Source: Chloroflexota bacterium (lineage in GTDB: Bacteria; Chloroflexota; UBA6077). From it: DNA of 40,574 nt. A program made the position numbers and the translations under genes. Below the pieces are notes generated by a model that worked only from the letters and a program-made list of their open reading frames with translations, was not told the DNA's origin and searched no databases. Where the stretch lies: assembly GCA_021806765.1 (NCBI GenBank), contig JAJZQR010000009.1, forward strand, positions 1 to 40,574, in the 5' to 3' direction. Shown piece after piece: positions 1 to 9,239 of this stretch (the first letter of the stretch is position 1; each line of letters begins with the position of its first letter).

Positions 1-114
1 TCCGCAAGCCTTCAACTCGTCTATGGCGGACAGATACTGTTGATCGCCGATGAACAAAAAATATGGCGTCTTGACTGTGGAAGCCAGGTAGCCCTTCACT
101 GGGTCCATGCCCAT
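1..114 (-). CDS. N-terminus of a fourth gene of the BREX-like operon (partial; PglZ position)
   Basis: Only the first 38 codons are inside the window. The peptide begins MGMDPVKGYLASTVKTPYF and continues into a hydrophobic FLFIGD stretch followed by a helical segment. The ATG directly follows the TAG of the ATPase gene, and a GGAGG lies about 10 nt upstream, overlapping the end of that gene, so the two are almost certainly co-transcribed and translationally linked. I do not recognise the family from this fragment alone. In type 4 BREX loci the ATPase is followed by PglZ and BrxL, so PglZ is the expected identity from position, but that is inference and not a sequence match. Confidence 0.6.
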   Translation of the reverse strand, partial: MGMDPVKGYLASTVKTPYFLFIGDQQYLSAIDELKACG

Positions 115-3100
115 CTATTCACAGCCTCCGTTCGCCAGTATTTCAATTCCTACCGCTATGCTGTCTTTGACCAGTCTCTTCAGGTACTGCTTCAACTGGG
201 CGTCGCCCATCTCGTCGATTTTGAGGAGAACTCTATCGCTTCCCCCCGCGTTGTACTCGGCAACGGCAAGCCGCTCTACCTTGGACTTCACGCCCGGATT
301 GTCGCGCCAGTCATAAACATCAACCGAAAGGCGGTCGAGCGCGTCCCTAACTCTATCGAGGTCGGGAAGCAACGTGCCATACATACCGATGACGTCTCGC
401 TTGAACGCCGCATCCCGTTTGTCGTCATCCGAAAGCGCGTCGAACATCGTGGTGGATTCAAGGAAGGAAAGCGCGGCCTTGATTTCGGAATCTGTCCCCG
501 AGTCACGGTTGAGGGTGTCGAACGCCTTCTTCGCCCGCTCAAACTCCTCCGCTGGAACCAGGCACAGAATCGGCGTCCTATAGCGGCTCGACCAATCACG
601 CGGATTCTTCGTTCCAGTCTTGTCTTTCCATAAGTTGGAGAGCCGCGACTTCAACTGGTTCCTGCGGAACTCCTCGGCGGCGCCCTTCACCTTGACATTG
701 CAGTCGGTTCTGGGCAACTCGAAAAGCCCTGTTCCGACCTTGCTCTTCACAACGGCGATGTCGTCGTCACTTAGGCCTTCAAGGTATACCTCATAGACCT
801 CGGCAAAGACCTGTGTGTCGTCGTTGAGCAGCTCTCTGATTTCAGCACCATGCGCCACCAACTCGGCATGGAGCGATCTCAGCTGTTCTTGCAGAACATC
901 CTCCTTCCTACAGATCTTGAGGAGCGTGTCAAGAACTTTCGCCAAGGCAGGGTATCTTGCCCGCAGAGCCTCGCACGAGATACCGATGAACTTCAGCCGT
1001 TCGCGCCATTCTTCATATGCATCATTCAAGGAGCGGCCAGCCGTGCTCAGGATAGCGTTGGTTTCCTTGACCACGCTGTACTCCGTCAGCAGTTTGCGGA
1101 TTTCATACTCGCCCATCTGCTTGTCCCAAAGGCACGAGTGCTTAACGGCAAATAGGCGGCGAATGTCTGCGAGGACGCTATTCTCCTCCGCACCGATAGC
1201 CGTCGCGAGCTCCATAACCTTGCCGCCTTCGAAGGAGCGGAGATACTCAACCATACCTTTCCGGCAATTCTCGCTGGTGAGTAAGGCAGATAGGTTGACG
1301 GCAAGCGAGGGCTTGGCTGGCGCGATCTTGCCGATTGCGAGAGCCTTCTTGTGTGCTTCGCTGCCCTCTTTCTGGACAAGCTCGATGTACATCTGAACTA
1401 CGTCGAAGATGCCGACGGTGTCTATCTCTTCAAGGCACCATACAGGCAAATTCAAGCCGCGCATCTTTGCAGTCACGGCTATCGCTGCTTGCCCCGCGGA
1501 TGAACAGGAATTCGCGGTGATGCTCCACGCTTTTTCGGTAAGTTCGTAGAACGCCTTCTCACCAGCGGTCATCTTTACGATATAGGTAGGCTTCGGAGAC
1601 TTTCCGATGTAGTTGCCGAGCATTTCGGAGAGTTTCTCCTGTGTCATCTGCCCGTGACCGCCGGAGGAATCGCTGTAACGGAATGGTTCGCCGCCGTACT
1701 CTCTCAGCAAGAAGCCGGCGATGAACGACGAGAGATTGCAGGGTGCGAAGCCGTGGTTTTCTTCGAGGAAATCGTAAAGGTCACCAATCGAGATCTGGCC
1801 GTCACGGACAAACGCCTCCTCTATACGCTTATCCACCTCGACCTTGATTGTTGAGATGGGCAAAGAAGCAGTCTTCGGGTCTTCCCAATACCTATCAGCT
1901 TTCCAAACGGTCGGAAGCACATTCTTTTCAATACCTACAACGACACCACTTGTGCTCTGCGAGATGCCGGACTTTGCCGACTGTTTCATCGTGGGCGTCA
2001 TCTTCAGCTGGCTCTCCGTCAGGTTCTTGGCAAAATCGAATACATGCGGAAACCTGTTCGTCACGATGGTCTGAAGGACGCTTGCTACGCCTTGACCGTT
2101 GCCGAGTTTCTCGCCTTCTTGGCCTTTTTGATTGGCGTAGGTGTACACGACAAACTGACCGTTGTAGACCCGGTTTTTCCAGTCCTGGTCTAAGACGCGC
2201 CTGGCTTTATCCGCACTTTCCCTCGATGAACTGTTTTGATTACCCTGGTAGTACATCGCCATAGCGGAGAAGTCCACATACTGCTCAAGCGCCTCCAGCC
2301 CAAGCGGAGTAGAGAGAGCGTCGATGAACACGATATTCTTGTACTGTTCATCCGCCACTGCCGTTCTGAGTGTCTTGCGGAACGCGGCCGCTTCAGCGTC
2401 GTCTTTGGCAAAGGCAATGACGGCGTGGAATTTCCAAGCAGCGGCTCCGTCATTAGTGGCTTTGTCGCGGAGGATGTTGATTGTGCGAGTGAAGTCGGCC
2501 ACGGTTACAGGAGTAAGCTTGCCTGTACCCGGCTCCGACTCGAAGCGAAGCCGCAGGGCAGGAGAAAGCGGCAGTACGGTAGAAAGCCCACCCTCCGCCA
2601 CCAATTTCGCGGTGGTGCTGTTCTGCCTAACGTCCTTCTTGTAGTTATCGATCTTCGCTTGGTCGCCAGCAAGCACGGCAGCGGCATAAACATGGCGACC
2701 GCCACCTATCGGGTTGGAGACGAGAATACCCTTATCTTTCAAACCCTTGGCAAGATTTGCGGGCTTCGTTCCCTCCAGGTCGGAAATACCCTCGAAGACA
2801 TAACTGAGGTTCTGCTCGGTTGCCTTGAAAAGGTCAATCGTGCCGCCCAAACGCTGGTCGATCGCCTGCATGATCAGGATGGCTTTCAGAACAGCCTTCT
2901 CGTCCTCTCGTAGGTTCTGCTGTTGAGGAAAAGTGTCCAATATCAAACGAATATCAGAGGTCAGGTGATCCCTGCCCTTTTCGTAGAAGAAGTTCCAGAG
3001 CATATCCACCGTGAGGAGCGGGTGGTCGTCAAAGGGGCCCGTATTCTCGATAAACCACTGGAACGCCTTCACGTCGTCCATGTTCGCAGACTTGATGAAG

Positions 3101-4305
3101 TCAAACATACTTCGCTGGTTGGACTTGAAAGCGGAGGCTATGTTCTTCAGAAGCAACGCTGCCATCGGGTGAAGAGGCATGATGTCCTTCATCACCCGCG
3201 GGTCGATTATTTGCGCAACCGCCATTACCTTCGAGCGGGAGTTCTTGACGCGGTCGTTCAGGTCGTCGGCGAGAATGTCCCACTGTGGCTTGGCGGCAGG
3301 CTTCACATTGAAGGCGTGGCAGATGAGGTTGAACGCGATGTTGTCCGGCAGGGCAATCGGTACGGATACAAAGCGGTCGCTTACCTTCGACTGGTTTCCC
3401 CTGTCGCTGTCCGCCACGTAGATCCGCTGCGGCTCGTGGGTCACCACGATGAAATAGAACGGCTTGTTCTGAACCAAGGCGACGACCTTTTGAAACTCAG
3501 AGAGGCTCTCGCGATTGTTCCTGAAGTAGTCGGAGAACTCGTCCCAGATGAACACGATTCTCGTGTTGTTCTGGTCGATGATATCCGTCAGCCATGCGAT
3601 GAGTCTGTCTGAATCGATGGTCAAAGCCGTGATACCCTCTTTGTCGGCAAGACGGAAAATATTGGCCACCAGGGATCTGACTTCGCCGCTCTTACGAAGC
3701 ACGTTCAGCACATCGTCGGCAGTGGACTGAGAGAACAACGCCCGCCATTCCTTCTCCGGGTTTTGCAAGAGGCGATCGAACATCAGCTTATGGTCAGCGT
3801 CTTCAAGCCAAGCGATGATGCTCTCTTTCAAAGTGTTCTCGCCAAGGTAGGGTATTTTCTGGCGAACGAGCGCGGCCTTGACACTTTCCTGTATGGCGAA
3901 GAAAAGGTCGCGGGCTGACATTATGCCGCCGGAGGCATAGCGATGCGCCACGACTATTCCCTTTTTCTTGTGGCCGATCAGCTTTTCACGAAGGTCGGTT
4001 TTCTTTTTCAGCGGCTCATAGCTATTCCAGTAGGCGCGGAGCTCCTCCTCGGAGGCTTCGAGAACTCTCCGCAAGGCCAAAGCGCACTGCGACTTGCCGG
4101 TGCCGTATGCGCCCTCAATCCACAGCGTCCTGCCGCCGTTCTGCCGCGCTAGGGCGCGCTCCATTTCGGTGAGCAATTCGATAAAGGTGCCGTGGGGATA
4201 GGTATTCTCCCAAGGAGCGCCGGCGTCGATCGCCGCATCATCTATACAGGGGAAGTACCTCTCATCGATGTCGAAGTACTCGCGGTATTTGCTGTTGTTA
4301 GGCAT
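115..4305 (-). CDS. Large P-loop ATPase, BrxC/PglY-like
   Basis: The product is a 1396-residue cytoplasmic ATPase. The N-terminal third carries a Walker A motif (GAYGTGKS, near residue 67), a Walker B-type VFIWDEFSDYF and a following FIVVTHEP strand that fits sensor 1 of an AAA+/STAND-like core. The rest is mostly helical with no other motif I can name. Length, the isolated N-terminal P-loop and the neighbouring PAPS-reductase-like gene fit BrxC/PglY, the ATPase common to BREX phage-exclusion systems. The start is the ATG whose first codons overlap the last 8 nt of the upstream gene, with AAGGGGG about 9 nt before it. It is the third gene of a four-gene minus-strand operon. The BrxC name rests on architecture and context; a DndH/SspB-like or other defence ATPase is the alternative. 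Confidence 0.6.
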   Translation of the reverse strand: MPNNSKYREYFDIDERYFPCIDDAAIDAGAPWENTYPHGTFIELLTEMERALARQNGGRTLWIEGAYGTGKSQCALALRRVLEASEEELRAYWNSYEPLKKKTDLREKLIGHKKKGIVVAHRYASGGIMSARDLFFAIQESVKAALVRQKIPYLGENTLKESIIAWLEDADHKLMFDRLLQNPEKEWRALFSQSTADDVLNVLRKSGEVRSLVANIFRLADKEGITALTIDSDRLIAWLTDIIDQNNTRIVFIWDEFSDYFRNNRESLSEFQKVVALVQNKPFYFIVVTHEPQRIYVADSDRGNQSKVSDRFVSVPIALPDNIAFNLICHAFNVKPAAKPQWDILADDLNDRVKNSRSKVMAVAQIIDPRVMKDIMPLHPMAALLLKNIASAFKSNQRSMFDFIKSANMDDVKAFQWFIENTGPFDDHPLLTVDMLWNFFYEKGRDHLTSDIRLILDTFPQQQNLREDEKAVLKAILIMQAIDQRLGGTIDLFKATEQNLSYVFEGISDLEGTKPANLAKGLKDKGILVSNPIGGGRHVYAAAVLAGDQAKIDNYKKDVRQNSTTAKLVAEGGLSTVLPLSPALRLRFESEPGTGKLTPVTVADFTRTINILRDKATNDGAAAWKFHAVIAFAKDDAEAAAFRKTLRTAVADEQYKNIVFIDALSTPLGLEALEQYVDFSAMAMYYQGNQNSSSRESADKARRVLDQDWKNRVYNGQFVVYTYANQKGQEGEKLGNGQGVASVLQTIVTNRFPHVFDFAKNLTESQLKMTPTMKQSAKSGISQSTSGVVVGIEKNVLPTVWKADRYWEDPKTASLPISTIKVEVDKRIEEAFVRDGQISIGDLYDFLEENHGFAPCNLSSFIAGFLLREYGGEPFRYSDSSGGHGQMTQEKLSEMLGNYIGKSPKPTYIVKMTAGEKAFYELTEKAWSITANSCSSAGQAAIAVTAKMRGLNLPVWCLEEIDTVGIFDVVQMYIELVQKEGSEAHKKALAIGKIAPAKPSLAVNLSALLTSENCRKGMVEYLRSFEGGKVMELATAIGAEENSVLADIRRLFAVKHSCLWDKQMGEYEIRKLLTEYSVVKETNAILSTAGRSLNDAYEEWRERLKFIGISCEALRARYPALAKVLDTLLKICRKEDVLQEQLRSLHAELVAHGAEIRELLNDDTQVFAEVYEVYLEGLSDDDIAVVKSKVGTGLFELPRTDCNVKVKGAAEEFRRNQLKSRLSNLWKDKTGTKNPRDWSSRYRTPILCLVPAEEFERAKKAFDTLNRDSGTDSEIKAALSFLESTTMFDALSDDDKRDAAFKRDVIGMYGTLLPDLDRVRDALDRLSVDVYDWRDNPGVKSKVERLAVAEYNAGGSDRVLLKIDEMGDAQLKQYLKRLVKDSIAVGIEILANGGCE

Positions 4306-6598
4306 TGCCGTTAGCCCCCTTGAACAGGTCGAGGACGTCTTGCGACGATTTGTCCTCCGCCAGCGTTATCCTTTCGAGGTCGTGTGTGAACGACGCCGTG
4401 ATGAATTCGGGGTACTTCGCGGAGAGCCCTAAGAGGATCGGCGTCATCTCCTCACGGCCAAGCCCGAAGATGCGGGTAGGGCTTATACCATCCCTGTCGA
4501 TGCTGTCGTTGAGGAGGGTGGCGAGCGTGAACTCCTTGTAGTCGTTGCACTTCTCAGCGAACTTGAACAGACCGTATAGCACCACACGAGGGTCGCTCAC
4601 CGAGCATTTCGTGCGGACGAGGTCGCCTTCGTCTGAAATATAGCCGAAACGAAGAATTGTACCGAGAGGAGTGTCGACAATCCTTCTATATGCCTTAGCC
4701 ACAGCATTTGCGGGTCGCTCTAATAGACCATCAATTAAGAGCATATCAACCACGTTCTTGCGTGAATAGATGTGCCCGATATCAAAGTTTTTGACATACC
4801 ACTCCATCTGTGGGTTGGCTGCAACCAAGTTTATGAGGACAAGACCCATTGCCGTTTCTGTCTCCCAACCGAGAGAACTTATAAGTTCAGCAAATGGGGA
4901 AAAATGATTCTTCTCTGACAGCACTGCGTCCGCCAAAAACACCTTGAACTTGACTTGTTGGTCGGGGCCCAAGTTGTTTTCCTCAAAGAAAGCCTCCTTG
5001 CCGTTAAAGAAGGCGGCCATCCACTCGGCTTTAGGCGCATGTTCAGTGAAAGAATTAATAGCTCGCATTTTTACACCTCCATTTGGTATTTTCAAAGAAT
5101 CGTATAACAAACAACCGCCGGACAGGTTGTGGCAGTCAAGACAGTGACGACACCCATCGATCTTGATTACCCCGTTCTCGAAGGAAATGCAGCCGTTTCT
5201 ACAATTCGCTGAGCATACTGTACAAGCGCCGCAATAGCCCGCCTTTCGGAAGACCTGCCTGAATACCTTCGCCATTGATGGGTTGCTTTTCAAATCACTT
5301 TCCGCTACGGAAACGACATAGCCGCCCTTGGTCGGCTGAACGGTAATTGGAATGTCCCAATCAAGGGTCTTTATCCATTCTCGCCAATCAGACGATGGAT
5401 TGGTTATGGTTATAAACGTCTTACCTTCTTTGCTTTCTTCGCGGTACTTCTTAAGCGTTCCTTCGACAAACCTTCCATCGGAGCGGGACTTCCAAGCACC
5501 TCGATTCATAAAGCCCAGAAATCGTGAGTCTGCAAGAGGCTTATCGCTTGTATCCCTAATCAATGCGAAATACTGTTTTACATCTTCAGGATATATTAAG
5601 TGCCGCATATACTCGCTTAGTCCGCCGGACATTGGGCAAACCAAACAACCAGCACGAGAATTTCCTTTCTTATAGGTTTCGTTCAGGGTAACGTCATTTG
5701 CGAAAGCATAGAGAAACACCTCAGCAGAAGTCCACTCTAAAATCGGATAAAAGTCGTATTGCCCTTTTACTTTCTTGCCGTAGTTTTCATACTCATATTC
5801 TGCGCGGACTACGCTTTCTTGCGCTCTTACGCCAACAAAAGCCAAGCCCGTATAGTCGTCTTTGCCAGTGATCTCCCTCAACTTCAGTGTCTGCGGGGTG
5901 CTTTTATGCACGGAGCAGCACCAGCGCAGGACACGGGACGGGGGACCGAACATCTCCCACGACTGCTGTGGGTTGAGATGTGACTTGGCAATGTAGAATG
6001 GGATCTCGTCTTCCGCGCATTGCTGCCTGGTCTTCCTGATGACCTCGTAAGTATCAGGGAACTCCATACCCGTGTCGCCGAATACCACCACGAAGCTGCC
6101 TTTGGGCAGGGCCTTCTTGACGAGGTCGAGAAGGACGCAGCTGTCCTTGCCGCCCGAAAACGCCACGTGGAAGCAGTCGAGCCTATCTTTGTATTTGGTG
6201 TAAATCGCCAGTATCTTCTTGACCGTGGTCTGCTCGATGATCTCGAGCATCTCGCGGTTAGCCTCCACCATAGCCTCTATATCAACGGGGCGAAGCGATA
6301 TGCCCCTGGGTTCAGGCATTATGGGTTGGCCGTCCTCACCGGTCGGAATGATGATCTCAGGGGCGGTGTAGACGTTACCGCCTTTCAGGCTTGCGACGAG
6401 CGTCCCGCGATAGTAGTAGCTGTTCGCCTCAGCCCACATGTAGGGGCGATCGGTCTGCCCGTCGTACTTCCAGTACTTATCGAAGCCCAGCACGTCCAGC
6501 TCTGGCGCGTAAACCGGCCGGGGCTCTTTGGAGTACCCGGTCGGCGAGGAATTGAGGAGCAACCCGCCCGTTTCTCTGTCGTAGGTATACGAGTACAT
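4298..6598 (-). CDS. PAPS-reductase-family protein with Fe-S domain, BrxP-like
   Basis: The protein has 766 residues. After an N-terminal region of about 140 residues comes an adenylate-activating PP-loop, FSGGKDSC (about 148-154), as in PAPS reductases and the sulfur-handling DndC/SspD proteins. It is followed by RWCCSVHKS and GCLVCPMSG, the Cys-Cys/Cys-x-x-Cys arrangement that holds a 4Fe-4S cluster in assimilatory PAPS reductases. A second cysteine-rich segment, roughly 440-500 (CGACTVCSANC and CRHCLDCHNLSGGC), resembles a ferredoxin-type cluster domain. The last 240 residues are helical and unassigned. An ATG at 6598 with AGGAGG 8 nt upstream is a better start than the TTG two codons earlier. 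Type 4 BREX replaces the usual methylase by such a protein (BrxP), and the ATPase gene follows directly with an 8-nt overlap. Whether it makes phosphorothioate DNA cannot be told from sequence. Confidence 0.68.
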   Translation of the reverse strand: MYSYTYDRETGGLLLNSSPTGYSKEPRPVYAPELDVLGFDKYWKYDGQTDRPYMWAEANSYYYRGTLVASLKGGNVYTAPEIIIPTGEDGQPIMPEPRGISLRPVDIEAMVEANREMLEIIEQTTVKKILAIYTKYKDRLDCFHVAFSGGKDSCVLLDLVKKALPKGSFVVVFGDTGMEFPDTYEVIRKTRQQCAEDEIPFYIAKSHLNPQQSWEMFGPPSRVLRWCCSVHKSTPQTLKLREITGKDDYTGLAFVGVRAQESVVRAEYEYENYGKKVKGQYDFYPILEWTSAEVFLYAFANDVTLNETYKKGNSRAGCLVCPMSGGLSEYMRHLIYPEDVKQYFALIRDTSDKPLADSRFLGFMNRGAWKSRSDGRFVEGTLKKYREESKEGKTFITITNPSSDWREWIKTLDWDIPITVQPTKGGYVVSVAESDLKSNPSMAKVFRQVFRKAGYCGACTVCSANCRNGCISFENGVIKIDGCRHCLDCHNLSGGCLLYDSLKIPNGGVKMRAINSFTEHAPKAEWMAAFFNGKEAFFEENNLGPDQQVKFKVFLADAVLSEKNHFSPFAELISSLGWETETAMGLVLINLVAANPQMEWYVKNFDIGHIYSRKNVVDMLLIDGLLERPANAVAKAYRRIVDTPLGTILRFGYISDEGDLVRTKCSVSDPRVVLYGLFKFAEKCNDYKEFTLATLLNDSIDRDGISPTRIFGLGREEMTPILLGLSAKYPEFITASFTHDLERITLAEDKSSQDVLDLFKGANGNA

Positions 6599-6600
6599 CT

Positions 6601-8430
6601 TCAATCCCTCCTTTCTCGTATGGCTCTCGCCCTATCTATTATGATTTCCGTGACCTTAGCCTTCATGCTTCTGCCCGTGTATCCGCTGTCAGCCAGGAAG
6701 CGTCCCACGACGGCGGCTTCCAAGGGGACGTCGGCATTGGCCACGGTATCGGCCATAATTTCCGTGTAATCCATACCACAGCTTCTCCGGATAACCGCTC
6801 CAGCGTTCCGTGAATTCACCGATGGGGCATCGAACCGAAACCTCCTGCTGAAACGGCGGCAGTAGCTTTCAAACAAGAACAGGTTCCAGGTTTGCCCGCA
6901 ATAGGGAAACGCTCCAAATGCGGTGAACGCCTTCAGCGGGAGGTAATCGCCCTTAATGACCGATTCGATTGCCTCGTCAATCACATCGGCATCGAAGTGG
7001 ACATATCTGTCCGCAACATAGCTGTCTTTATCGATGCGAACGAGAATGGTATTGCCTGCTTCCATCGGTATCCAGCGGTGGACTTCGCCGGTCAGCTCCT
7101 TTTCGTAATCCAGCAGGTCTTCCAGTGAGCATTTGTCGATCGTTCGGCAGTACTCTTTCATGATGGTCAGCGCATCGAAGACATCGCCTTTGCGCGTGAC
7201 GATTTTGCCCCTCTTGTCGAACCTGTCCGAGAGGCAAATGCGGTAGATTGCGTTGTGAAGCGCCGTGACGGACAGCTCGTAGTTCCGCTCCGCAATTTCT
7301 CCAGATGGCAGATTCGCAATTGCGACATAGCCGCGGGCGTTGCACTCCCGCACGGCGGCAGCGCGAATCGATTCCCGCTCATCGTCGGCGATCGCTATTC
7401 GGCTGATATGAGAGAAGGTCTCCACGCTGTTCCATATATAATCGCCGTTCTGCCCGAGGGCGTACCTTATCCTGTCGAGGGGTATGTACGGCAACCGCTC
7501 GGCAAGCTGGCCATAGGTAAGCAGCACATCTCCGTCCCAAACACGCAGTAATTCGCTTTCCAATAGAGCAGATATGGAGGCGTCCGTATAGCCAAAACAG
7601 GTCCGCGTGAAGGTAAGCTTTGGAAACAGGCTACGCAGAATGCCAATCAGCATATCTTCAGAGACCACGCTCTCCCCAAACAACCAATTCTCGTTCTTGG
7701 CATAGAACTCCTCAAAGAAGATGGCTCGTGCGCCATTAGCGAAGCAACCCTCAGCCAGTCCCCGTATTCGCTCTTTCGCCTTATTCGAAACCGCGTAGAC
7801 CTTTCCGTCATAGGTCGTTCCGCAAGCCCTGATATAGGCTTTCAATTCCTCATCGGAGAGCGAGAGCTCCTCCTCCAATTCATCCGCGGCGAAGGAGCGG
7901 AAGCGCGCCATCTCAATCGGCGAGTTCAGCCTATAGCCGTTCGAAAAACGTGACGACAACAGATCAGTCAGCCGCTCGACGAGCGCGGGGTCAAGCATAG
8001 GCTTCGACGATGCTACAGGAGTGGCATAGGCAGGCGGCGAGTAGGTCTCCCTCGTCCGAATCGCCCCGCTGTCTTTCGGCTCGTAGGTGCTGGTGGTGGT
8101 ATCATCGCCCTTTTCGAGGTGCTCCAGGTAGCGGCGATATACAGCTAATCCCGCTGAAAGCTGACCGTGCCAAGGGGTTCGGTTAACATCAACGTAGTTC
8201 GGCGCCGCTTTGAACAATGCCCATAGCTCGTCAAGTTCAGCGACAGTATGACATTCGAAAACATTACGGATCCGAGAGGTTTGTAGCACCAGTCTTCTTG
8301 GTGCGCTACGCAAGGCACTCATATACGTCCTAACAACATTTTCCAAGTACAAAGTACCATTGGCATTAGGTTGCGTGACCAGCCAGGCGATTACATCTTT
8401 TGGGTCTATTGCGCCGATAGTTGATTGCAT
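6601..8430 (-). CDS. Unrecognised 610-residue protein, first gene of the BREX-like operon
   Basis: I do not recognise the full-length family. The start is the ATG at 8430, preceded by GAGGAG 5 nt upstream; an upstream in-frame ATG at 8484 has no such site. The first 110 residues contain NVVRTYMSALRSAP and NRTPWHGQLSAGLAVYRRYLEHL, a pattern I associate with a small helical N-terminal domain found in several restriction-type proteins (inference). A low-complexity linker (about 115-155) follows, then a mixed helical region with repeated winged-helix-like stretches and the sequence TRTCFGYTDASISALLESEL. No catalytic motif is obvious. The stop lies 2 nt from the ATG of the PAPS-reductase gene, so this is the leading gene of the operon. 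A perfect 7-bp-arm palindrome lies 150 bp upstream. It could be a regulator or a specificity component. Confidence 0.65.
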   Translation of the reverse strand: MQSTIGAIDPKDVIAWLVTQPNANGTLYLENVVRTYMSALRSAPRRLVLQTSRIRNVFECHTVAELDELWALFKAAPNYVDVNRTPWHGQLSAGLAVYRRYLEHLEKGDDTTTSTYEPKDSGAIRTRETYSPPAYATPVASSKPMLDPALVERLTDLLSSRFSNGYRLNSPIEMARFRSFAADELEEELSLSDEELKAYIRACGTTYDGKVYAVSNKAKERIRGLAEGCFANGARAIFFEEFYAKNENWLFGESVVSEDMLIGILRSLFPKLTFTRTCFGYTDASISALLESELLRVWDGDVLLTYGQLAERLPYIPLDRIRYALGQNGDYIWNSVETFSHISRIAIADDERESIRAAAVRECNARGYVAIANLPSGEIAERNYELSVTALHNAIYRICLSDRFDKRGKIVTRKGDVFDALTIMKEYCRTIDKCSLEDLLDYEKELTGEVHRWIPMEAGNTILVRIDKDSYVADRYVHFDADVIDEAIESVIKGDYLPLKAFTAFGAFPYCGQTWNLFLFESYCRRFSRRFRFDAPSVNSRNAGAVIRRSCGMDYTEIMADTVANADVPLEAAVVGRFLADSGYTGRSMKAKVTEIIIDRARAIRERRD

Positions 8431-8483
8431 AGAAACTCCTCGAAAAGCCGGCCCCTGCCACCGGAATGGACAGAAGCCGGTCA

Positions 8484-8499
8484 ACGCCCGAAAGGGCGT
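8484..8499. repeat. Small perfect hairpin in the BREX-like operon leader
   Basis: ACGCCC-GAAA-GGGCGT, a 6-bp stem with a four-base loop, lies between the palindromic site at 8581 and the first gene. In the minus-strand leader RNA it would fold about 55 nt upstream of the start codon. It has no T-tract and its role is unknown. Confidence 0.35.
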
Positions 8500-8580
8500 G
8501 CGAACTGTATGGCAGCAGCCATTGTCCTCCTCAACACCTCCCCAACTGACCAGCCGCGCTGGGCATCGTAGCAGTGGGCA

Positions 8581-8599
8581 GTGACAGCTAGACTGTCAC
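8581..8599 (-). promoter_or_regulatory. Palindromic site 1 (upstream of BREX-like operon)
   Basis: GTGACAG-CTAGA-CTGTCAC is a perfect inverted repeat with 7-bp arms and a 5-nt centre. It sits 150 bp upstream of the first start codon of the BREX-like operon. Near-identical sequences occur at 14617, 18461 and 26320, each upstream of another minus-strand operon. It is most simply an operator for a dimeric DNA-binding protein. No convincing -35/-10 pair could be placed with confidence around it. Confidence 0.65.
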
Positions 8600-8825
8600 T
8601 CCCAGGGGCTAGGCTTCCGGTTCCTCTATGACAAAGCCGGCTAGCGGCGCCAGAAGATGCGCGAAGCGTGCGTACGTACCTTGTGGTTGACACCTCAGGC
8701 AGTTGGACGACTCTCCGTCAATGGGATTGCTGGTGAGGAAGTGGTTGTTTTTTGATAGTATGAGTCCCATCAAGTGTGTAAGTAGCCAGGTGCAGCCCTC
8801 ATCGTCATAGTCGCCGCCGTCGCAG

Positions 8826-8896
8826 GGCCTGTGGATACGTGGGCGGGTCGCAGCGTAGCGAAGCGGAGCGGAGAGCCGTCCACGTATCCACAGGCC
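8826..8896. repeat. 17-bp perfect hairpin in IS end, DnaA-box-like arms
   Basis: GGCCTGTGGATACGTGG (8826-8842) and its exact complement CCACGTATCCACAGGCC (8880-8896) flank a 37-nt loop. It starts 7 nt beyond the transposase stop codon, so it may act as a transcription stop for the IS. Each arm contains GTATCCACA, one base from the DnaA-box consensus TTATCCACA. The fuller IS copy has the same structure at 10036-10085. Confidence 0.7.
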
Positions 8897-8902
8897 GGTC
8901 TC

Positions 8903-9239
8903 TCACCAATCCGCCAGCAGCGCCGGCATCAACTCCGCTTGGCTCACCTCATACAGCTTGGCCAGCGACTCTGCACTCAGGTAACGCCGACTCACCTGCC
9001 GTTCGTCATGCTGTTCCGACAGCACCGCCCCCACCAGCCGAACAATCGCTCCTCGATTGGGGAAGATCCCCACCACGTCGGTCCGACGCTTGACCTCCCG
9101 ATTCAGCCGTGCCAAGGGATTGTTCGACCAGATCTGCCGCCAGTGCTCCGGCGGAAAGGTCAGGTAGGCGAGAACTTCCTCCTCGGCTTCCTCCATCAGT
9201 GTCGCCAGCCGCGGGTAGCGAGTTCGGAAGCTCTCGGCT
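8903..9239 (-). pseudogene. IS256-family transposase, C-terminal remnant
   Basis: The remnant reads [12 protein letters not shown], then [19 protein letters not shown] and [13 protein letters not shown], the typical C-terminal part of IS256-family (DDE) transposases that includes the region of the catalytic glutamate. It runs to a normal stop (ADW, TGA at 8905-8903) but lacks all N-terminal and central domains. It is a close but not identical relative of the transposase at 10093-11314 and, unlike that copy, keeps an intact frame through the SNNP...RLN region, which shows where the other copy is frameshifted. It cannot encode a working enzyme. Upstream codons in this frame belong to the overlapping hydrolase gene. 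Confidence 0.85.

Noticed and set aside
4298..6598. DndC (phosphorothioation) assignment
   Set aside because: Too long for DndC, carries an additional ferredoxin-like region, and has no dndB, dndD or dndE neighbour in the window; a BrxP-like call fits better.
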